NCBI RefSeq assembly: GCF_000785535.1
Contig: NZ_CP007595.1
Coordinates: 1,488,001-1,552,000, forward strand
Length of the DNA: 64,000 bases
Reading direction: 5' to 3'
Origin: Arthrobacter sp. PAMC 25486
GTDB lineage: Bacteria; Actinomycetota; Actinomycetes; Actinomycetales; Micrococcaceae
Shown here: positions 8,948 to 20,125 of the stretch, piece after piece
Layout: every line of letters begins with the position of its first letter
Position numbering within the stretch: the first letter of the stretch is position 1
Position numbers and translations under genes: made by a program
Notes under the pieces: model-generated
Told to the model about the DNA's origin: nothing
Database searches by the model: none
What the model saw: the letters and a program-made list of their open reading frames with translations, nothing else

Positions 8948-9847
8948 TTGACCGATTCCGTTGCCGTTGCCGCCGTGACCTTTGACAGGCCCGACGACGT
9001 ACGCACCTTGTTGGGAGCCCTTTCGCAGCAAAGCCACACGCCGCACGCCATTGCCTTGGTTGATTCCGGCACGCAATCCGTTGAGGCCATTGCCGCCGAG
9101 GCGCCTGCCGAGGTCACCTACGTCCGTTCGCTGGCGAACCTGGGCGGTGCCGGCGGTTTCTCCCTGGCCATCCTCAACGCCATCGCCTCCGGTGCCGAGT
9201 GGGTCTGGATCATGGACGACGACGCCCACCCGGAAGACCCTGCCTGCCTGGCCACGCTGCTGGCAGCTGCCAAGGCCCGCCAGCTTGACGTTGTTGTGCC
9301 GCTCATTGTGGCACCCGGGGAACCCACCAAGCTGTCGTTCCCGTTCCGTATTGACGGCCACCTGACCCATGAGCGTTCCGTGGTTGAACCTCTGGGTTTC
9401 ATTGAGAATGTGGGCCAGTTCTTCAACGGGGCACTCATCCGCACGGACGTGTTCTTCAAGGTGGGCCTGCCGGACCTGCGCTTGTTCATCCGCGGCGATG
9501 AGACCGACTTCATGCTCCGCCTGCGCCAGGCCAAGGTGAAATTCGGCACCGTCACCTCCGTTGCCCTGACCCACCCCGCCGGCTGGGGCGAGGTGCAGGA
9601 AGTGCTGGGTGACCGCCTGCACGTGTTGGTCCCGGAAACCGCCTTCAAGCGTTTTTACTACTACCGCAACCGCGGCTTTTTGACCCGCAAACACCGCCGC
9701 GTGCGCTCTTTCGTGGCGGACGCCGTGGGCTACCCCTTGTTCTTCCTGAAGAAGGGCGACATCAGGGGCCTGGCCAAATGGGTCTCCACCTACTCTGCCG
9801 GCATGCGAGGGGCTAAATTTGGCCCCATGAAGGACCAAAAGTTTTGA
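8948..9847 (+). CDS. Family 2 glycosyltransferase
   Basis: This is a 299-residue GT-A fold transferase with the nucleotide-sugar/metal motif WVWIMDDDAHP near residue 90 and the glycine-rich LANLGGAGGFS segment typical of rhamnosyl- and galactofuranosyl-type GT2 enzymes. I choose the TTG at 8948 because GAGAGGA lies 6 nt upstream; the frame is open to 8879 without a ribosome site there. Its stop overlaps the TTG start of the next glycosyltransferase (TTGA). With the divergent dehydratase and WecA-like genes it points to one cell-surface glycan. Donor and acceptor are unknown. Confidence 0.85.
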   Translation: MTDSVAVAAVTFDRPDDVRTLLGALSQQSHTPHAIALVDSGTQSVEAIAAEAPAEVTYVRSLANLGGAGGFSLAILNAIASGAEWVWIMDDDAHPEDPACLATLLAAAKARQLDVVVPLIVAPGEPTKLSFPFRIDGHLTHERSVVEPLGFIENVGQFFNGALIRTDVFFKVGLPDLRLFIRGDETDFMLRLRQAKVKFGTVTSVALTHPAGWGEVQEVLGDRLHVLVPETAFKRFYYYRNRGFLTRKHRRVRSFVADAVGYPLFFLKKGDIRGLAKWVSTYSAGMRGAKFGPMKDQKF

Positions 9848-10815
9848 GTTCGCAGCGGCGCAGCCAATTCTTCATTGTCATCACCACGTTCAACCGTGCT
9901 GATTACCTGTCCGAGCTTCTTTCCTCCGTAGCTGCGCTGGATCCGGCCCCGGACGGGGTGATTGTGGTCAACAACGCCAGCACGGATTCAACCGTGGCTG
10001 CCATTGAATCGGTGCGCGAGACGTTTGCGCAGCTCCCCACCCCCATCCCCGTGATTCACCATGAGCTGGCCGTCAATTCCGGCGGTGCCGGCGGCTTCTC
10101 GGCCGGCGTGGAGCGTGCCCTGGCCGAAGGCGCCCAGTGGATGTGGCTGATGGACGACGACGTCACCGTGGTTCCCGGGGCCGTCGGCGCCTTTGGTCCG
10201 TGGATGGATAAATACGATGCACTCGTGGGACGCCGTTACGATGCCGCCGGCGAACCGTTCTTTTGGCAAAACAGCTTCAACACCTTCCTGGGCCTGCCAC
10301 TGCCCGTGCGTGGGGACATCTTTGAGCAGACCAACGAATTTCCCACCAACGTTGGCTGCTTCGAGGGCATGCTCCTGCACGTTGACGCCGTCGAGGGCGT
10401 TGGCCTTCCGGACTCCCGGTTCTTCCTGACCTGGGATGACACCATTTACGGCTGGCTCATCTCCCTGCAGCGTCCGGTTGTGTATGTCAACGAGTTTGTC
10501 CTGCACAAGGTGCGCCCCCAGCGCAGCCTGAACCTGGGCATCCGCCACCTGAACGACGCCTCAGACCTGAGCCGCTACTACGTCATGCGCAACCGGGGCC
10601 TGGTTGCCCAGTACCTGCGCGTGCACAACCGGTACAACCGCTTCGGCTTTGCCCTGGGCACGGCACTGACCATGTCCAAAGAGCTGTTGCGCCTGGTCGG
10701 AGTTGAAAAGACGCTCCGCGGCACCAGCAGGCTGTTTGCCGGCTGGCGGGATTCCCGCCAGATAATGGCAGCCGACGACTTTGTGCCCATGCAACCACTG
10801 GAAAGCTCCCACTGA
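9844..10815 (+). CDS. Family 2 glycosyltransferase, paralogue of the preceding gene
   Basis: The 323-residue protein shares the layout of its neighbour: an FNRADYLSELLSS opening, VNSGGAGGFSAGVERA, and the MWLMDDDVTVVPG DxD-type motif near residue 105. The TTG start overlaps the upstream stop by 4 nt. Two consecutive paralogous GT2 enzymes of this class often build alternating linkages of a repeating polymer, but that is inference. Confidence 0.85.
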   Translation: MSSQRRSQFFIVITTFNRADYLSELLSSVAALDPAPDGVIVVNNASTDSTVAAIESVRETFAQLPTPIPVIHHELAVNSGGAGGFSAGVERALAEGAQWMWLMDDDVTVVPGAVGAFGPWMDKYDALVGRRYDAAGEPFFWQNSFNTFLGLPLPVRGDIFEQTNEFPTNVGCFEGMLLHVDAVEGVGLPDSRFFLTWDDTIYGWLISLQRPVVYVNEFVLHKVRPQRSLNLGIRHLNDASDLSRYYVMRNRGLVAQYLRVHNRYNRFGFALGTALTMSKELLRLVGVEKTLRGTSRLFAGWRDSRQIMAADDFVPMQPLESSH

Positions 10816-10816
10816 C

Positions 10817-11785
10817 ATGACTTCACCCCTCCGCTGGTTGGTCCTTGGCGCTACAGGATTTGTTGGTTCCGCAGTGGTTGCAGAGCTGCGCGGGCGCGGC
10901 CTGTCCGTCATTGCCCTTGCTGCACCGCGGCTGGCGTCCGCAGCAGTGTCCGCCCCTGAGCTGGTGGCCGAGGCACGTGCGTCCGGGGCCATTGCCACCT
11001 TAACGTCCGCCTTTGCCGGCGTTGACATTGTGGTGAATGCGGCCGGGCTGGCCACACCGGGCGATGGCGAATCACCGGCGCTGACCGGAGCCAACGCGCT
11101 GCTGCCCGCCGTCATCAGCCTGGCCGCACGCGAGGCCGGTGTCACACGGTTTGTGCACCTGAGCAGCGCCTCGGTGCAGGGACACCGCAGGGTCATTGAT
11201 GAATCCAGCGACCGCGCACCTTTCTCCGCCTACTCGCGGTCCAAGGCACTGGGCGAGGAAGTCCTTGAGCTTCTTGCACTCGATTCAGGCGATGCTGCCT
11301 CTGCCTCTGCCAGCATTGTCACGGTCCGGGCCACCTCGGTGCAAGGTCCCAGTCGACCCACCACCACCTCGTTCGTGAAGGTGGCACGCTCCCCGTTGGC
11401 TTCTGTTGCCTCCCCCGGGACGGCGCCCACACCCGTCAGTTCCATCAATGCACTGGCGTGGTTTGTTGTTGAAACAGGGTCTTGCCCCACCGCCGTGCCC
11501 TCTCTGGTACTGCAGCCATGGGAGGGCCTGAGCGTCAGTGACGTGCTCAGCGCGGCCGGTGGGCGCAAGCCGCGCAGCCTTCCGCAATGGCTGTGCCGCA
11601 CGGTCCTGAAGAGCGGCTATGTTGTGTCCAGACTTCTGGGCGAACGCCTGCACGGGCCCATCCGCAGGGTGGAGCTCATGTGGTTTGGCCAGGAGCAAAC
11701 TCCCGGCTGGGCGCAAACTGCAGGGCTGCTCCCCGAGCCTGCCGTGACGTCAGTGCTGCAAGCCGCACGCGGCCAACGCCCCTAA
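10817..11785 (+). CDS. NAD-dependent epimerase/dehydratase (extended SDR)
   Basis: The 322-residue protein opens with a Rossmann motif, WLVLGATGFVGSAVV, and has the SDR catalytic Tyr-Lys pair in AYSRSKALGEE, with FVHLSSASV before it. It probably modifies a nucleotide sugar for the two upstream glycosyltransferases. Its ATG follows the upstream stop (TGA at 10813-10815) by a single base. The frame could be read 36 nt further upstream inside the glycosyltransferase gene, which is unlikely. Substrate not determinable. Confidence 0.8.
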   Translation: MTSPLRWLVLGATGFVGSAVVAELRGRGLSVIALAAPRLASAAVSAPELVAEARASGAIATLTSAFAGVDIVVNAAGLATPGDGESPALTGANALLPAVISLAAREAGVTRFVHLSSASVQGHRRVIDESSDRAPFSAYSRSKALGEEVLELLALDSGDAASASASIVTVRATSVQGPSRPTTTSFVKVARSPLASVASPGTAPTPVSSINALAWFVVETGSCPTAVPSLVLQPWEGLSVSDVLSAAGGRKPRSLPQWLCRTVLKSGYVVSRLLGERLHGPIRRVELMWFGQEQTPGWAQTAGLLPEPAVTSVLQAARGQRP

Positions 11786-12065
11786 TTCTGTCAAACGCTG
11801 CAGGTGCTTCCGCACGCAGTTTTGGCGGCAGTAGTTGTGATTCGCTGCCTGTGGACAAGCGGCGAATCACATTACATGCCCCGGACCCCGATCCTGCGTG
11901 CCAAACTGGGCTTGGACGGCGCGATCCTGAATTCCAAACTGCAGATACGGCGGTCCCGCCCAGCAACCACCGGCCGAACCGGCGTGTTTCTCACGAACTC
12001 GCAGTTAATGCCCTCAATTTGAATTTTGAGGGCATTAACTGCGAGTTCACGGTGCAGGGTGCGGG
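11786..12065. other. Repeat-rich gap between convergent genes
   Basis: No gene is seen here. The gap holds an imperfect 12-bp dyad (11837-11870, GTGATTCGC...GCGAATCAC), two 19-nt direct repeats with 4 mismatches (11890-11908 and 11923-11941, GATCCTG...CCAAACTG), and a long perfect inverted repeat listed separately. Confidence 0.7.
11995..12048. repeat. 23-bp perfect inverted repeat, 8-nt loop
   Basis: Arms 11995-12017 (begins GAACTCGCAG, ends CCCTCAA) and 12026-12048 are exactly complementary. The element lies 210 nt after the SDR gene and 17 nt after the end of sua5 on the other strand. No T-run follows on either side, so it is not a classic intrinsic terminator, though a bidirectional transcription barrier or a mobile palindromic element is possible. 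Confidence 0.85.
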
Positions 12066-13100
12066 CTAAGAACCTGTAGTGGGTGAATCTTCCTTGGCCG
12101 GAGAAGCTGGCTCGACCGTTTCATCGACGGACACGCCTTCAGCAGGTGCATCTTTGGCAGGAGTCGCTGCGTCCACGGCTGTATCCGACTCTGTGGAATC
12201 GGCTGTTTCTGCTTCCGGCACGGCATCAGCCTCGACAGACGAATCATTGACCAAACCGGTGTCATGTGCGGCGTCTGCAGCCACTTCAGCGGCAGACTCG
12301 GATGCGGCAGCGTCAGTTTCTACAGGCACTTCGGCCTTCGCCAGATTGAGCACCGGCGCTACAACCGCAGCGTCCGAAGCAGCATCAGTTGCGGGGTCGT
12401 GTTTTGTCAGATTTGCCGGTTCCCACATTGCAGGCTCGGCTTCGGGACCGAGTGCGCTGGGAATGATGGCCTTGATCTCGGCCAGGGAAATGGCGCCTTC
12501 ACGCACTACGCGAAGGCGCAGGCCGGTGGCATCGACGATAGTTGACGGCGTGGGGTCGGTCCCTTCCAAGGGTCGGAATCCGCCCTCCAGGTACACCTCA
12601 ACGGATTCCGCCAATTGCGACCGGGCGTCCGACGCCGTCTGGGCGGCGGGCGCTCCGGTGCGGTTAGCGCTGGAGACTGCCAGCGGGCCGGTGGCAGTAA
12701 GCAGGTCCAGGGCCAGCTGGTCATCGGGCACGCGCAGGGCAACAGTGCCCACGGTGTCGCCAAGGTCCCAGCTCAGGGACGGCTGCGCATGGAAGATCAG
12801 GGTCAACGGGCCGGGCCAGTACTTCTCGGCCAGCTTGCGGGCGTCGTCGGGAATCTCGACGGCCAGCCCCTCCATGGTGCCAATGCGTGGGATCAACACG
12901 GGCGGCGGCATGTTGCGGCCACGTCCCTTGGCGGCAAGCAGGATGGCGACGGCCTGCGGTGAGAAGGCGTCTGCGGCAAGGCCGTAGACGGTGTCGGTGG
13001 GCATGACGATCAGTTGTTTGGCCGTGATGGCCTTCTGGGCGTGGGCCAAGCCTGCAACGCGCTGGTCATCATTGGTGCAGTTATAAGAAGTGGTACTCAC
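12066..13100 (-). CDS. L-threonylcarbamoyladenylate synthase (Sua5/YrdC/TsaC) with acidic C-terminal extension
   Basis: The enzyme makes threonylcarbamoyl-AMP from threonine, bicarbonate and ATP for t6A37 in ANN-decoding tRNAs. The YrdC domain (residues about 15-205) shows LIVMPTDTVYGLAADAFS, KGRGRNMPPPVLI and AVSSANRTGAPA. Residues about 215-344 form an Ala/Asp/Glu/Ser/Val-rich, strongly acidic tail with no recognisable fold, in place of the small Sua5 C-terminal domain. The position next to prmC, prfA and rho is conserved in actinobacteria. Confidence 0.92.
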   Translation of the reverse strand: MSTTSYNCTNDDQRVAGLAHAQKAITAKQLIVMPTDTVYGLAADAFSPQAVAILLAAKGRGRNMPPPVLIPRIGTMEGLAVEIPDDARKLAEKYWPGPLTLIFHAQPSLSWDLGDTVGTVALRVPDDQLALDLLTATGPLAVSSANRTGAPAAQTASDARSQLAESVEVYLEGGFRPLEGTDPTPSTIVDATGLRLRVVREGAISLAEIKAIIPSALGPEAEPAMWEPANLTKHDPATDAASDAAVVAPVLNLAKAEVPVETDAAASESAAEVAADAAHDTGLVNDSSVEADAVPEAETADSTESDTAVDAATPAKDAPAEGVSVDETVEPASPAKEDSPTTGS

Positions 13101-13173
13101 GTTTTACATTCTTTCATCATGGCGCCTCCACAGTTGAATGCGCCTGGCCAAACACCGTCTCCATGCGACTTCT

Positions 13174-14214
13174 TTAGCGGCGCCAGCCGCTGGTGGCCCT
13201 GTCTCGTCCGGTCAGGTCCACGTGGCTGCGAACATTCTCCCATGCGCCGCTACCCTCAAGGAGCGCTGCCATTTGTGCTGCCTGCACTTCGGCATGCTCC
13301 ATGACAAAGTATCCGCCCGGGCGCAGCAGCCTGGCCGCGGTCGCCGCGGCAGCTGTTGGCATTTCCATGCCGTCCGCTCCCCCGCCGTACAGCGCCATGT
13401 GGGGATCGTGCAGGCGTACTTCAAGGTCACGCGGGATGGCATCGGCCGGAATGTACGGCGGGTTTGAAACCACCACGTCCACCGTTCCATCCAGTTCGAG
13501 AAAGGCATCGCGCATGTCGCCGTGGACAAGCGTGGCACCGGTGCCCGCCAGGTTCCGCTGCGCCCAGGGATACGCATCATCGCTAAGCTCCACGGCATAC
13601 ACACGGGAACCGGCAACTTCGGTGGCCAGGGCAGCGGCTATGGCGCCTGATCCCGTACCAAGGTCGACGGCGAGCAGCTCACCACCGTCTTCCTGACGCA
13701 TCTGTGTTAATACATCAATAGCCAGCTGGACGACGGATTCCGTCTCCGGCCGCGGCACAAAGACACCCTTGCCAACTGCCAGTTCCAGGTACCTAAAGTA
13801 GGCAGTCCCGGTAATGTGCTGCAGCGGTTCGCGTGCGGCACGCCGCTCGATTAAGGCACCATAGCCCGCAGGTGCCACAGCTGTGCCAAATAGCATGGCT
13901 GCCAATTCGCCGCGGTTCACACCCATCAGATGGGCGGCCAAAAGCTGCGCATCAACCGCCGGTGAGGGCACGCCAGCGGTCGCAAGGACCGCCGTCGCAC
14001 TTTCAACTGCGTCAGCCAGCAAGCTCTCGGCCGGCGAGTGGGTGGGGCCACGCTCACCAGGTTCCGGGGAAATCGCGCCAGCGGTTTCTTCGGCCGGCGA
14101 GTGGGTGGGGCCACGCTCACCAGGTTCCGGGGAAATCGCGCCAGCGGTTTCTTCGGCCGGCGAGTGGGGACTAGTCGCCAATGGCGTCCAATCGTGCCTG
14201 CTCATCCATCTCAA
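13174..14214 (-). CDS. prmC: Peptide chain release factor glutamine methyltransferase
   Basis: PrmC methylates the Gln of the GGQ motif in release factors. The SAM motif [11 protein letters not shown] and the catalytic VVSNPPYIP segment are intact. The family core starts at about [14 protein letters not shown], near residue 49. Ahead of it are two tandem copies of a 21-residue unit ([21 protein letters not shown]) encoded by a 63-bp DNA repeat, which makes the protein about 50 residues longer than usual. The start is uncertain: ATGs at 14214 and 14205 overlap the end of prfA, and a TTG at 14181 or a TTG just inside the core are alternatives. If the start is inside the core, the repeats are untranslated. 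Confidence 0.88.
   Translation of the reverse strand: MRWMSRHDWTPLATSPHSPAEETAGAISPEPGERGPTHSPAEETAGAISPEPGERGPTHSPAESLLADAVESATAVLATAGVPSPAVDAQLLAAHLMGVNRGELAAMLFGTAVAPAGYGALIERRAAREPLQHITGTAYFRYLELAVGKGVFVPRPETESVVQLAIDVLTQMRQEDGGELLAVDLGTGSGAIAAALATEVAGSRVYAVELSDDAYPWAQRNLAGTGATLVHGDMRDAFLELDGTVDVVVSNPPYIPADAIPRDLEVRLHDPHMALYGGGADGMEMPTAAAATAARLLRPGGYFVMEHAEVQAAQMAALLEGSGAWENVRSHVDLTGRDRATSGWRR
14028..14168. repeat. 63-bp tandem repeat, 2.2 copies, at the prmC 5' end
   Basis: Copies run 14028-14090 and 14091-14153 with no differences, and a 15-bp third partial copy ends at 14168, three bases before the prfA stop. Each full copy carries an imperfect palindrome with arms GAAATCGC and GCGGTTTC around GCCA (14069-14088 and 14132-14151). 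The unit length is a multiple of three, so copy number does not alter the prmC frame. Confidence 0.95.
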
Positions 14215-15244
14215 TGGCTGATTGCACTACGGGCTCCAGATCGCCGTTCATAACAGCATCAAGGTTGTAGGCCTTGTATCCGGTGCGGTGGTCGGCGATG
14301 CGGTTCTCGGGATAGTTGTACGTGCGGATGCGCTCCGAGCGGTCCATGGTGCGGATCTGCGACTTGCGCGTGGCCGAGTTTTCAGCGTCGATGATGGCCT
14401 GCCGGTGCGCCAGGATGCGTGCCCGGAGCACGCGCATGCCGGCTTCACGGTTCTGCAGCTGCGACTTCTCGTTCTGCATCGCGACGACGATGCCTGTGGG
14501 AAGGTGCGTGATGCGCACGGCGGAGTCGGTGGTGTTAACTGACTGGCCGCCCGGACCGGATGACCGGTAGACGTCGATCTTGAGTTCGTTCTGGTGGATG
14601 TCGACTTCTTCGGGCTCATCCACTTCCGGCAGTACCAGCACGCCGGCGGCGGACGTGTGGATGCGTCCCTGGCTTTCCGTGGCGGGCACGCGCTGTACAC
14701 GGTGCACGCCGCCTTCAAACTTCAGACGGGCAAACACACCTTCGGCCGGATCGTTGGAACGGCCCTTGACGGCGATGGAGATGTCCTTGTACCCGCCCAG
14801 GTCCGATTCCGTGGCGGAGATGATCTCGGTCTTCCAGCCTCGTGAATCCGCGTATCGGGTGTACATGCGCACCAGGTCCGCGGCAAAGAGGGCCGCCTCG
14901 TCGCCGCCTTCACCAGCCTTGACTTCCAGGATCACATCGCGTGCGTCGTCAGGATCGCGCGGGATCAGCAGACGGCGCAGCTTCTCCTGGGCCGCTGCCA
15001 GCTGCTCTTCCAGGACGGGCACTTCGGCCGCAAAGTCAGCATCCTCGGCCGCCATTTCACGGGCCGCTTCCAGATCGTCGCCGATCGTTTCAACCTGGTG
15101 GTAGCCCTCAACCACGTTGCTCAGTTCCGCATACCGGCGGCCCAGCTTGCGCGCCAGTGCCTGGTCGGCGTGCACCTCGGGCTCGCTCAACCGCATCTGC
15201 AGCTCGGCGTGCTCATCAAGCAAGCCATGGATGGATTCAAACAT
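14171..15244 (-). CDS. prfA: Peptide chain release factor 1
   Basis: RF1 reads UAA and UAG and triggers hydrolysis of peptidyl-tRNA. The 357-residue protein has the catalytic GGQ in [21 protein letters not shown] start it at [12 protein letters not shown] (15244) because GAGAGG lies 9 nt upstream and this matches the family N terminus; the frame is open 9 codons more. Its neighbour prmC methylates this GGQ. Confidence 0.95.
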   Translation of the reverse strand: MFESIHGLLDEHAELQMRLSEPEVHADQALARKLGRRYAELSNVVEGYHQVETIGDDLEAAREMAAEDADFAAEVPVLEEQLAAAQEKLRRLLIPRDPDDARDVILEVKAGEGGDEAALFAADLVRMYTRYADSRGWKTEIISATESDLGGYKDISIAVKGRSNDPAEGVFARLKFEGGVHRVQRVPATESQGRIHTSAAGVLVLPEVDEPEEVDIHQNELKIDVYRSSGPGGQSVNTTDSAVRITHLPTGIVVAMQNEKSQLQNREAGMRVLRARILAHRQAIIDAENSATRKSQIRTMDRSERIRTYNYPENRIADHRTGYKAYNLDAVMNGDLEPVVQSAIEMDEQARLDAIGD

Positions 15245-15345
15245 TTCAAAACCTCTCTCGACGTACGTCAAGTCTAATAACGAATTCAGCTCCAGGGGGC
15301 TTACCCGGGTTTCTACAAGTCCGGCAGCGGCCCCACGTTTAACGC

Positions 15346-15427
15346 ACTAATCCGCCAGGCAGTGAAAGGGGCCGTCGCGGCATTGACTGCCGCGGTGGGG
15401 CCCCCTTCACTACGAAGGCGGATTAGT
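15346..15427. terminator. Long inverted repeat downstream of rho
   Basis: Outer arms ACTAATCCGCC (15346-15356) and GGCGGATTAGT (15417-15427) are perfect. Further pairs continue inside (AGTGAAAGGGGCC against GGGGCCCCCTTCACT, and GCGGCA against TGCCGC), giving a nearly continuous 82-nt hairpin. It begins 9 nt after the rho stop codon. There is no T-run, so it may act as a processing barrier or mRNA end rather than a textbook intrinsic terminator. Confidence 0.75.
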
Positions 15428-15435
15428 TTGTGTAG

Positions 15436-17670
<2,235 letters not shown>

Positions 17671-17781
17671 GAAGGATCCTTCCCCCTCGATGGCGGGCCC
17701 AGTTATTGGGGCCGCGATGAATTAGTGTCGGAGACTCCCCTTTGCTGCCGCACTGGCCTGCAAGGGGATGTTTCTGAGGTT

Positions 17782-17819
17782 CCATTGTTTATCCCGCAAG
17801 CGGCGGGTCCAAACAATGG
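17782..17819 (-). promoter_or_regulatory. Stem-loop in the rho leader
   Basis: Arms CCATTGTTT (17782-17790) and AAACAATGG (17811-17819) are perfect, with an inner CCCGC/GCGGG stem. The hairpin lies 112 nt before the rho start. No T-run follows on the minus strand. Location suggests a role in leader-based control of rho, which is inference. Confidence 0.55.
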
Positions 17820-17867
17820 TGTAGTTCACTCTTTGAATCAAATCTCAAATGGGAGCGATTCTGTGAA

Positions 17868-17951
17868 TCACACTGGCGGCTGCCCTGTGTTGATCCGCCG
17901 GTCCTTGCACAAGAAAAGCACAGGCCGTAAGAGCGGCATCATGAGTTCCAT
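17868..17951 (-). CDS. Possible 27-residue leader peptide upstream of rho
   Basis: An ATG at 17951 opens a 27-codon frame (begins MELMMPLLRPVLFLCKDR) ending in TGA at 17868. A GGAG lies about 12 nt before the ATG. The hydrophobic N-terminal half would fit a small membrane-interacting peptide. Enteric rho genes have a leader peptide (rhoL), so an upstream frame here is plausible but unproven. Confidence 0.3.
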   Translation of the reverse strand: MELMMPLLRPVLFLCKDRRINTGQPPV

Positions 17952-18025
17952 AAACAACGACCGACTCCACACGGGCCAAGAAGAACGAGACCAGTGAAAT
18001 CAAAGTTCGGGAAAGTGTTTACAAG

Positions 18026-19009
18026 CTATGGATGCACTTCCACTTTAGCACCTTCAAGGTCAACCTGAAGCCGTAAAACGCGCCAAGACACGCCGTGTTT
18101 GTGCTCGCTGCGGGCAATGGCGCCAATTTCGGTGATGCGGGCCACAGCCGAGTCGGCCTGTGCCGGGCCATTGGCCAGGGTCATGACCGTGGGTCCGGCA
18201 CCTGAAATGAAGGCGGCGAATCCCTCGGCCCGCAATTGCGCCACGAGTCCGGCACTGCCGGGCATGGCCGCGGCGCGGTAGTTCTGGTGCAGGTAGTCGC
18301 GCGTGCCGGCCAGCAGCAACTCGGGCTGCGCCGTCAGGGCGTGCATGAGCAGCGCCGCGCGGCCGGAATTGGCTGCTGCGTCGGCATGCGGGACCGTTGC
18401 AGGCAACATGCCGCGGGCCCGCTCGGTCTTAAGCTCGACGTCGGGAATGGCAACAACGGGAATGACCATGGCCGCCGGTGTGAGCCTGGCACTGGCGTAG
18501 TCCGGCCCTTCCTGCCACGAGATGGCAACGGCACCGTAAATGGCCGGGGCAACGTTGTCGGGATGGCCTTCCAGCTCGGATGCGAGCTGCAAAATCCAGG
18601 CCTTGTCTTGCTGGTCCTCGGGTGCCACCAGGGCGTTGGCGGCCATGACGGCCGCCACGATGGCCGATGCCGAGGATCCCAGGCCACGGCCGTGTGGGAG
18701 CACATTGGCTGCGGTGATCCGCAATCCCACACGGCTGTAGCCCAGGCGTGCCCAGGCTGTGTCCATGGTCTTGACCACCAGGTGGCGGCCGTCCCGGGGA
18801 AGCTCCGCCACCCCTTCACCGCTGAGCTCAAACTCCAGCTCCGGCACGGCCAGCGCTGTGACGCTCAGTGTGTCGTAGAGCGAAACTGCCAGCCCCAGCG
18901 AGTCGAAGCCGGGGCCCAGGTTGGCGCTGGTGCCGGGCACCTGCACGGTGGCAGTTATCCCGCTGAGCGGTGTTTTCAAAAGCGGTGTCACCATGGTTGC
19001 CCCTGTCAT
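18026..19009 (-). CDS. thrB: Homoserine kinase
   Basis: ThrB phosphorylates homoserine for threonine synthesis. The 327-residue GHMP kinase has PGTSANLGPGFDSLGLAVS near residue 25 and the ATP-binding loop PHGRGLGSSASAIVAAV near residue 110. It follows thrC by 12 nt in the operon argS-lysA-hom-thrC-thrB. The ATG at 19009 is the first of two in-frame starts (the other at 18994). Confidence 0.95.
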   Translation of the reverse strand: MTGATMVTPLLKTPLSGITATVQVPGTSANLGPGFDSLGLAVSLYDTLSVTALAVPELEFELSGEGVAELPRDGRHLVVKTMDTAWARLGYSRVGLRITAANVLPHGRGLGSSASAIVAAVMAANALVAPEDQQDKAWILQLASELEGHPDNVAPAIYGAVAISWQEGPDYASARLTPAAMVIPVVAIPDVELKTERARGMLPATVPHADAAANSGRAALLMHALTAQPELLLAGTRDYLHQNYRAAAMPGSAGLVAQLRAEGFAAFISGAGPTVMTLANGPAQADSAVARITEIGAIARSEHKHGVSWRVLRLQVDLEGAKVEVHP

Positions 19010-19021
19010 GAACGTGTGGCG

Positions 19022-20125
19022 CTAGTCCGTCAGACCCAGTGCATTGGCAACTGTCACCACGTCAAAAGGCACTGACTTGGGCTGTGCTGCACTGCCGTCT
19101 GCATTCTTCAGGGCCCAGTCGGGATCCTTCAGGCCGTGGCCGGTGACGGTGATGACGAACGTCTTGCCGGAGGGAACCTCGCCGGCGGCGTGCTTCTTGA
19201 TCAGGCCGGCAACGCCTGCTGCGGAACCCGGTTCAACGAACACGCCTTCCTTGGCTGAGAGCCAGCGGTGCGCGGCCAGGATTTCCTCATCCGTGACAGC
19301 TTCGATGAGCCCGCCGGACTCGTCGCGGGCGGCAATGGCCAGGTCCCAGGACGCCGGGTTGCCGATGCGGATGGCCGTGGCAATCGTGTCGGGCTCCGTG
19401 ATGGGGTGCCCTGCCACGAACGGTGCCGCACCGGCGGCCTGGAAGCCCCACATGATGGGCGTGTGGGTGGACACGGCCGCAAGCGTGCCGTTTTCAGCGG
19501 ATTCATACGGTGCGCAGTATTCCTTGTACCCGCGCCAATAGGCACTGATGTTGCCTGCGTTGCCCACGGGCAGCACATGGTAATCGGGGGCATCGCCCAG
19601 GGCGTCAACGACTTCGAAGGCGCCGGTCTTCTGGCCCTCGATGCGGGCTGGGTTGACCGAGTTCACTAAGAACACCGGGTAGGAGTCGGCCAGCTTGCGG
19701 GCCACGTCCAGGCAGTTGTCAAAGTTGCCGTCAACCTGCAGGATTGTTGCGCCGTGGGCCACGGCCTGGCTCAGCTTGCCCATGGAGATCTTGCCTTCCG
19801 GCACCAACACGGCGCACGTCAGGCCGGCGGCCTTGGCGTAGGCGGCTGCCGACGCCGAGGTGTTGCCGGTGGAGGCGCACACTACGGCCTTGGCGCCCGA
19901 CGCAACGGCAGCCGTCATGGCCATGGTCATGCCACGGTCCTTGAAGGATCCGGTGGGGTTCATGCCCTCCACCTTCAGGTACACCTTTGAGCCGGTCAGG
20001 GCCGAGAGCTGCTGTGCGTACACCAACGGTGTGCCGCCTTCACCCAGGGTGATGATTTTTGTGTCAGCCGTTACCGGCAAACGCTCTGCATATTCGCGGA
20101 CAACCCCGCGCCACTGGTGAGCCAT
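19022..20125 (-). CDS. thrC: Threonine synthase
   Basis: This PLP enzyme converts O-phosphohomoserine to threonine. It has 367 residues, with the PLP lysine in [18 protein letters not shown] near residue 60 and the phosphate-binding [11 protein letters not shown] near residue 90. It is of the short threonine synthase class. The ATG overlaps the hom stop codon by one base (TGATG), indicating translational coupling. Confidence 0.95.
   Translation of the reverse strand: MAHQWRGVVREYAERLPVTADTKIITLGEGGTPLVYAQQLSALTGSKVYLKVEGMNPTGSFKDRGMTMAMTAAVASGAKAVVCASTGNTSASAAAYAKAAGLTCAVLVPEGKISMGKLSQAVAHGATILQVDGNFDNCLDVARKLADSYPVFLVNSVNPARIEGQKTGAFEVVDALGDAPDYHVLPVGNAGNISAYWRGYKEYCAPYESAENGTLAAVSTHTPIMWGFQAAGAAPFVAGHPITEPDTIATAIRIGNPASWDLAIAARDESGGLIEAVTDEEILAAHRWLSAKEGVFVEPGSAAGVAGLIKKHAAGEVPSGKTFVITVTGHGLKDPDWALKNADGSAAQPKSVPFDVVTVANALGLTD

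Larger units (their letters stand above)
17671..18025. other. rho 5' leader and thrB-rho intergenic region (355 bp)
   Basis: No full-length gene is seen. The region should carry the rho promoter and a long leader, consistent with the autoregulated leaders of rho genes elsewhere. It contains a hairpin (17782-17819) and a possible 27-codon upstream frame (17868-17951), listed separately. No confident -35/-10 pair was found. Confidence 0.6.
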
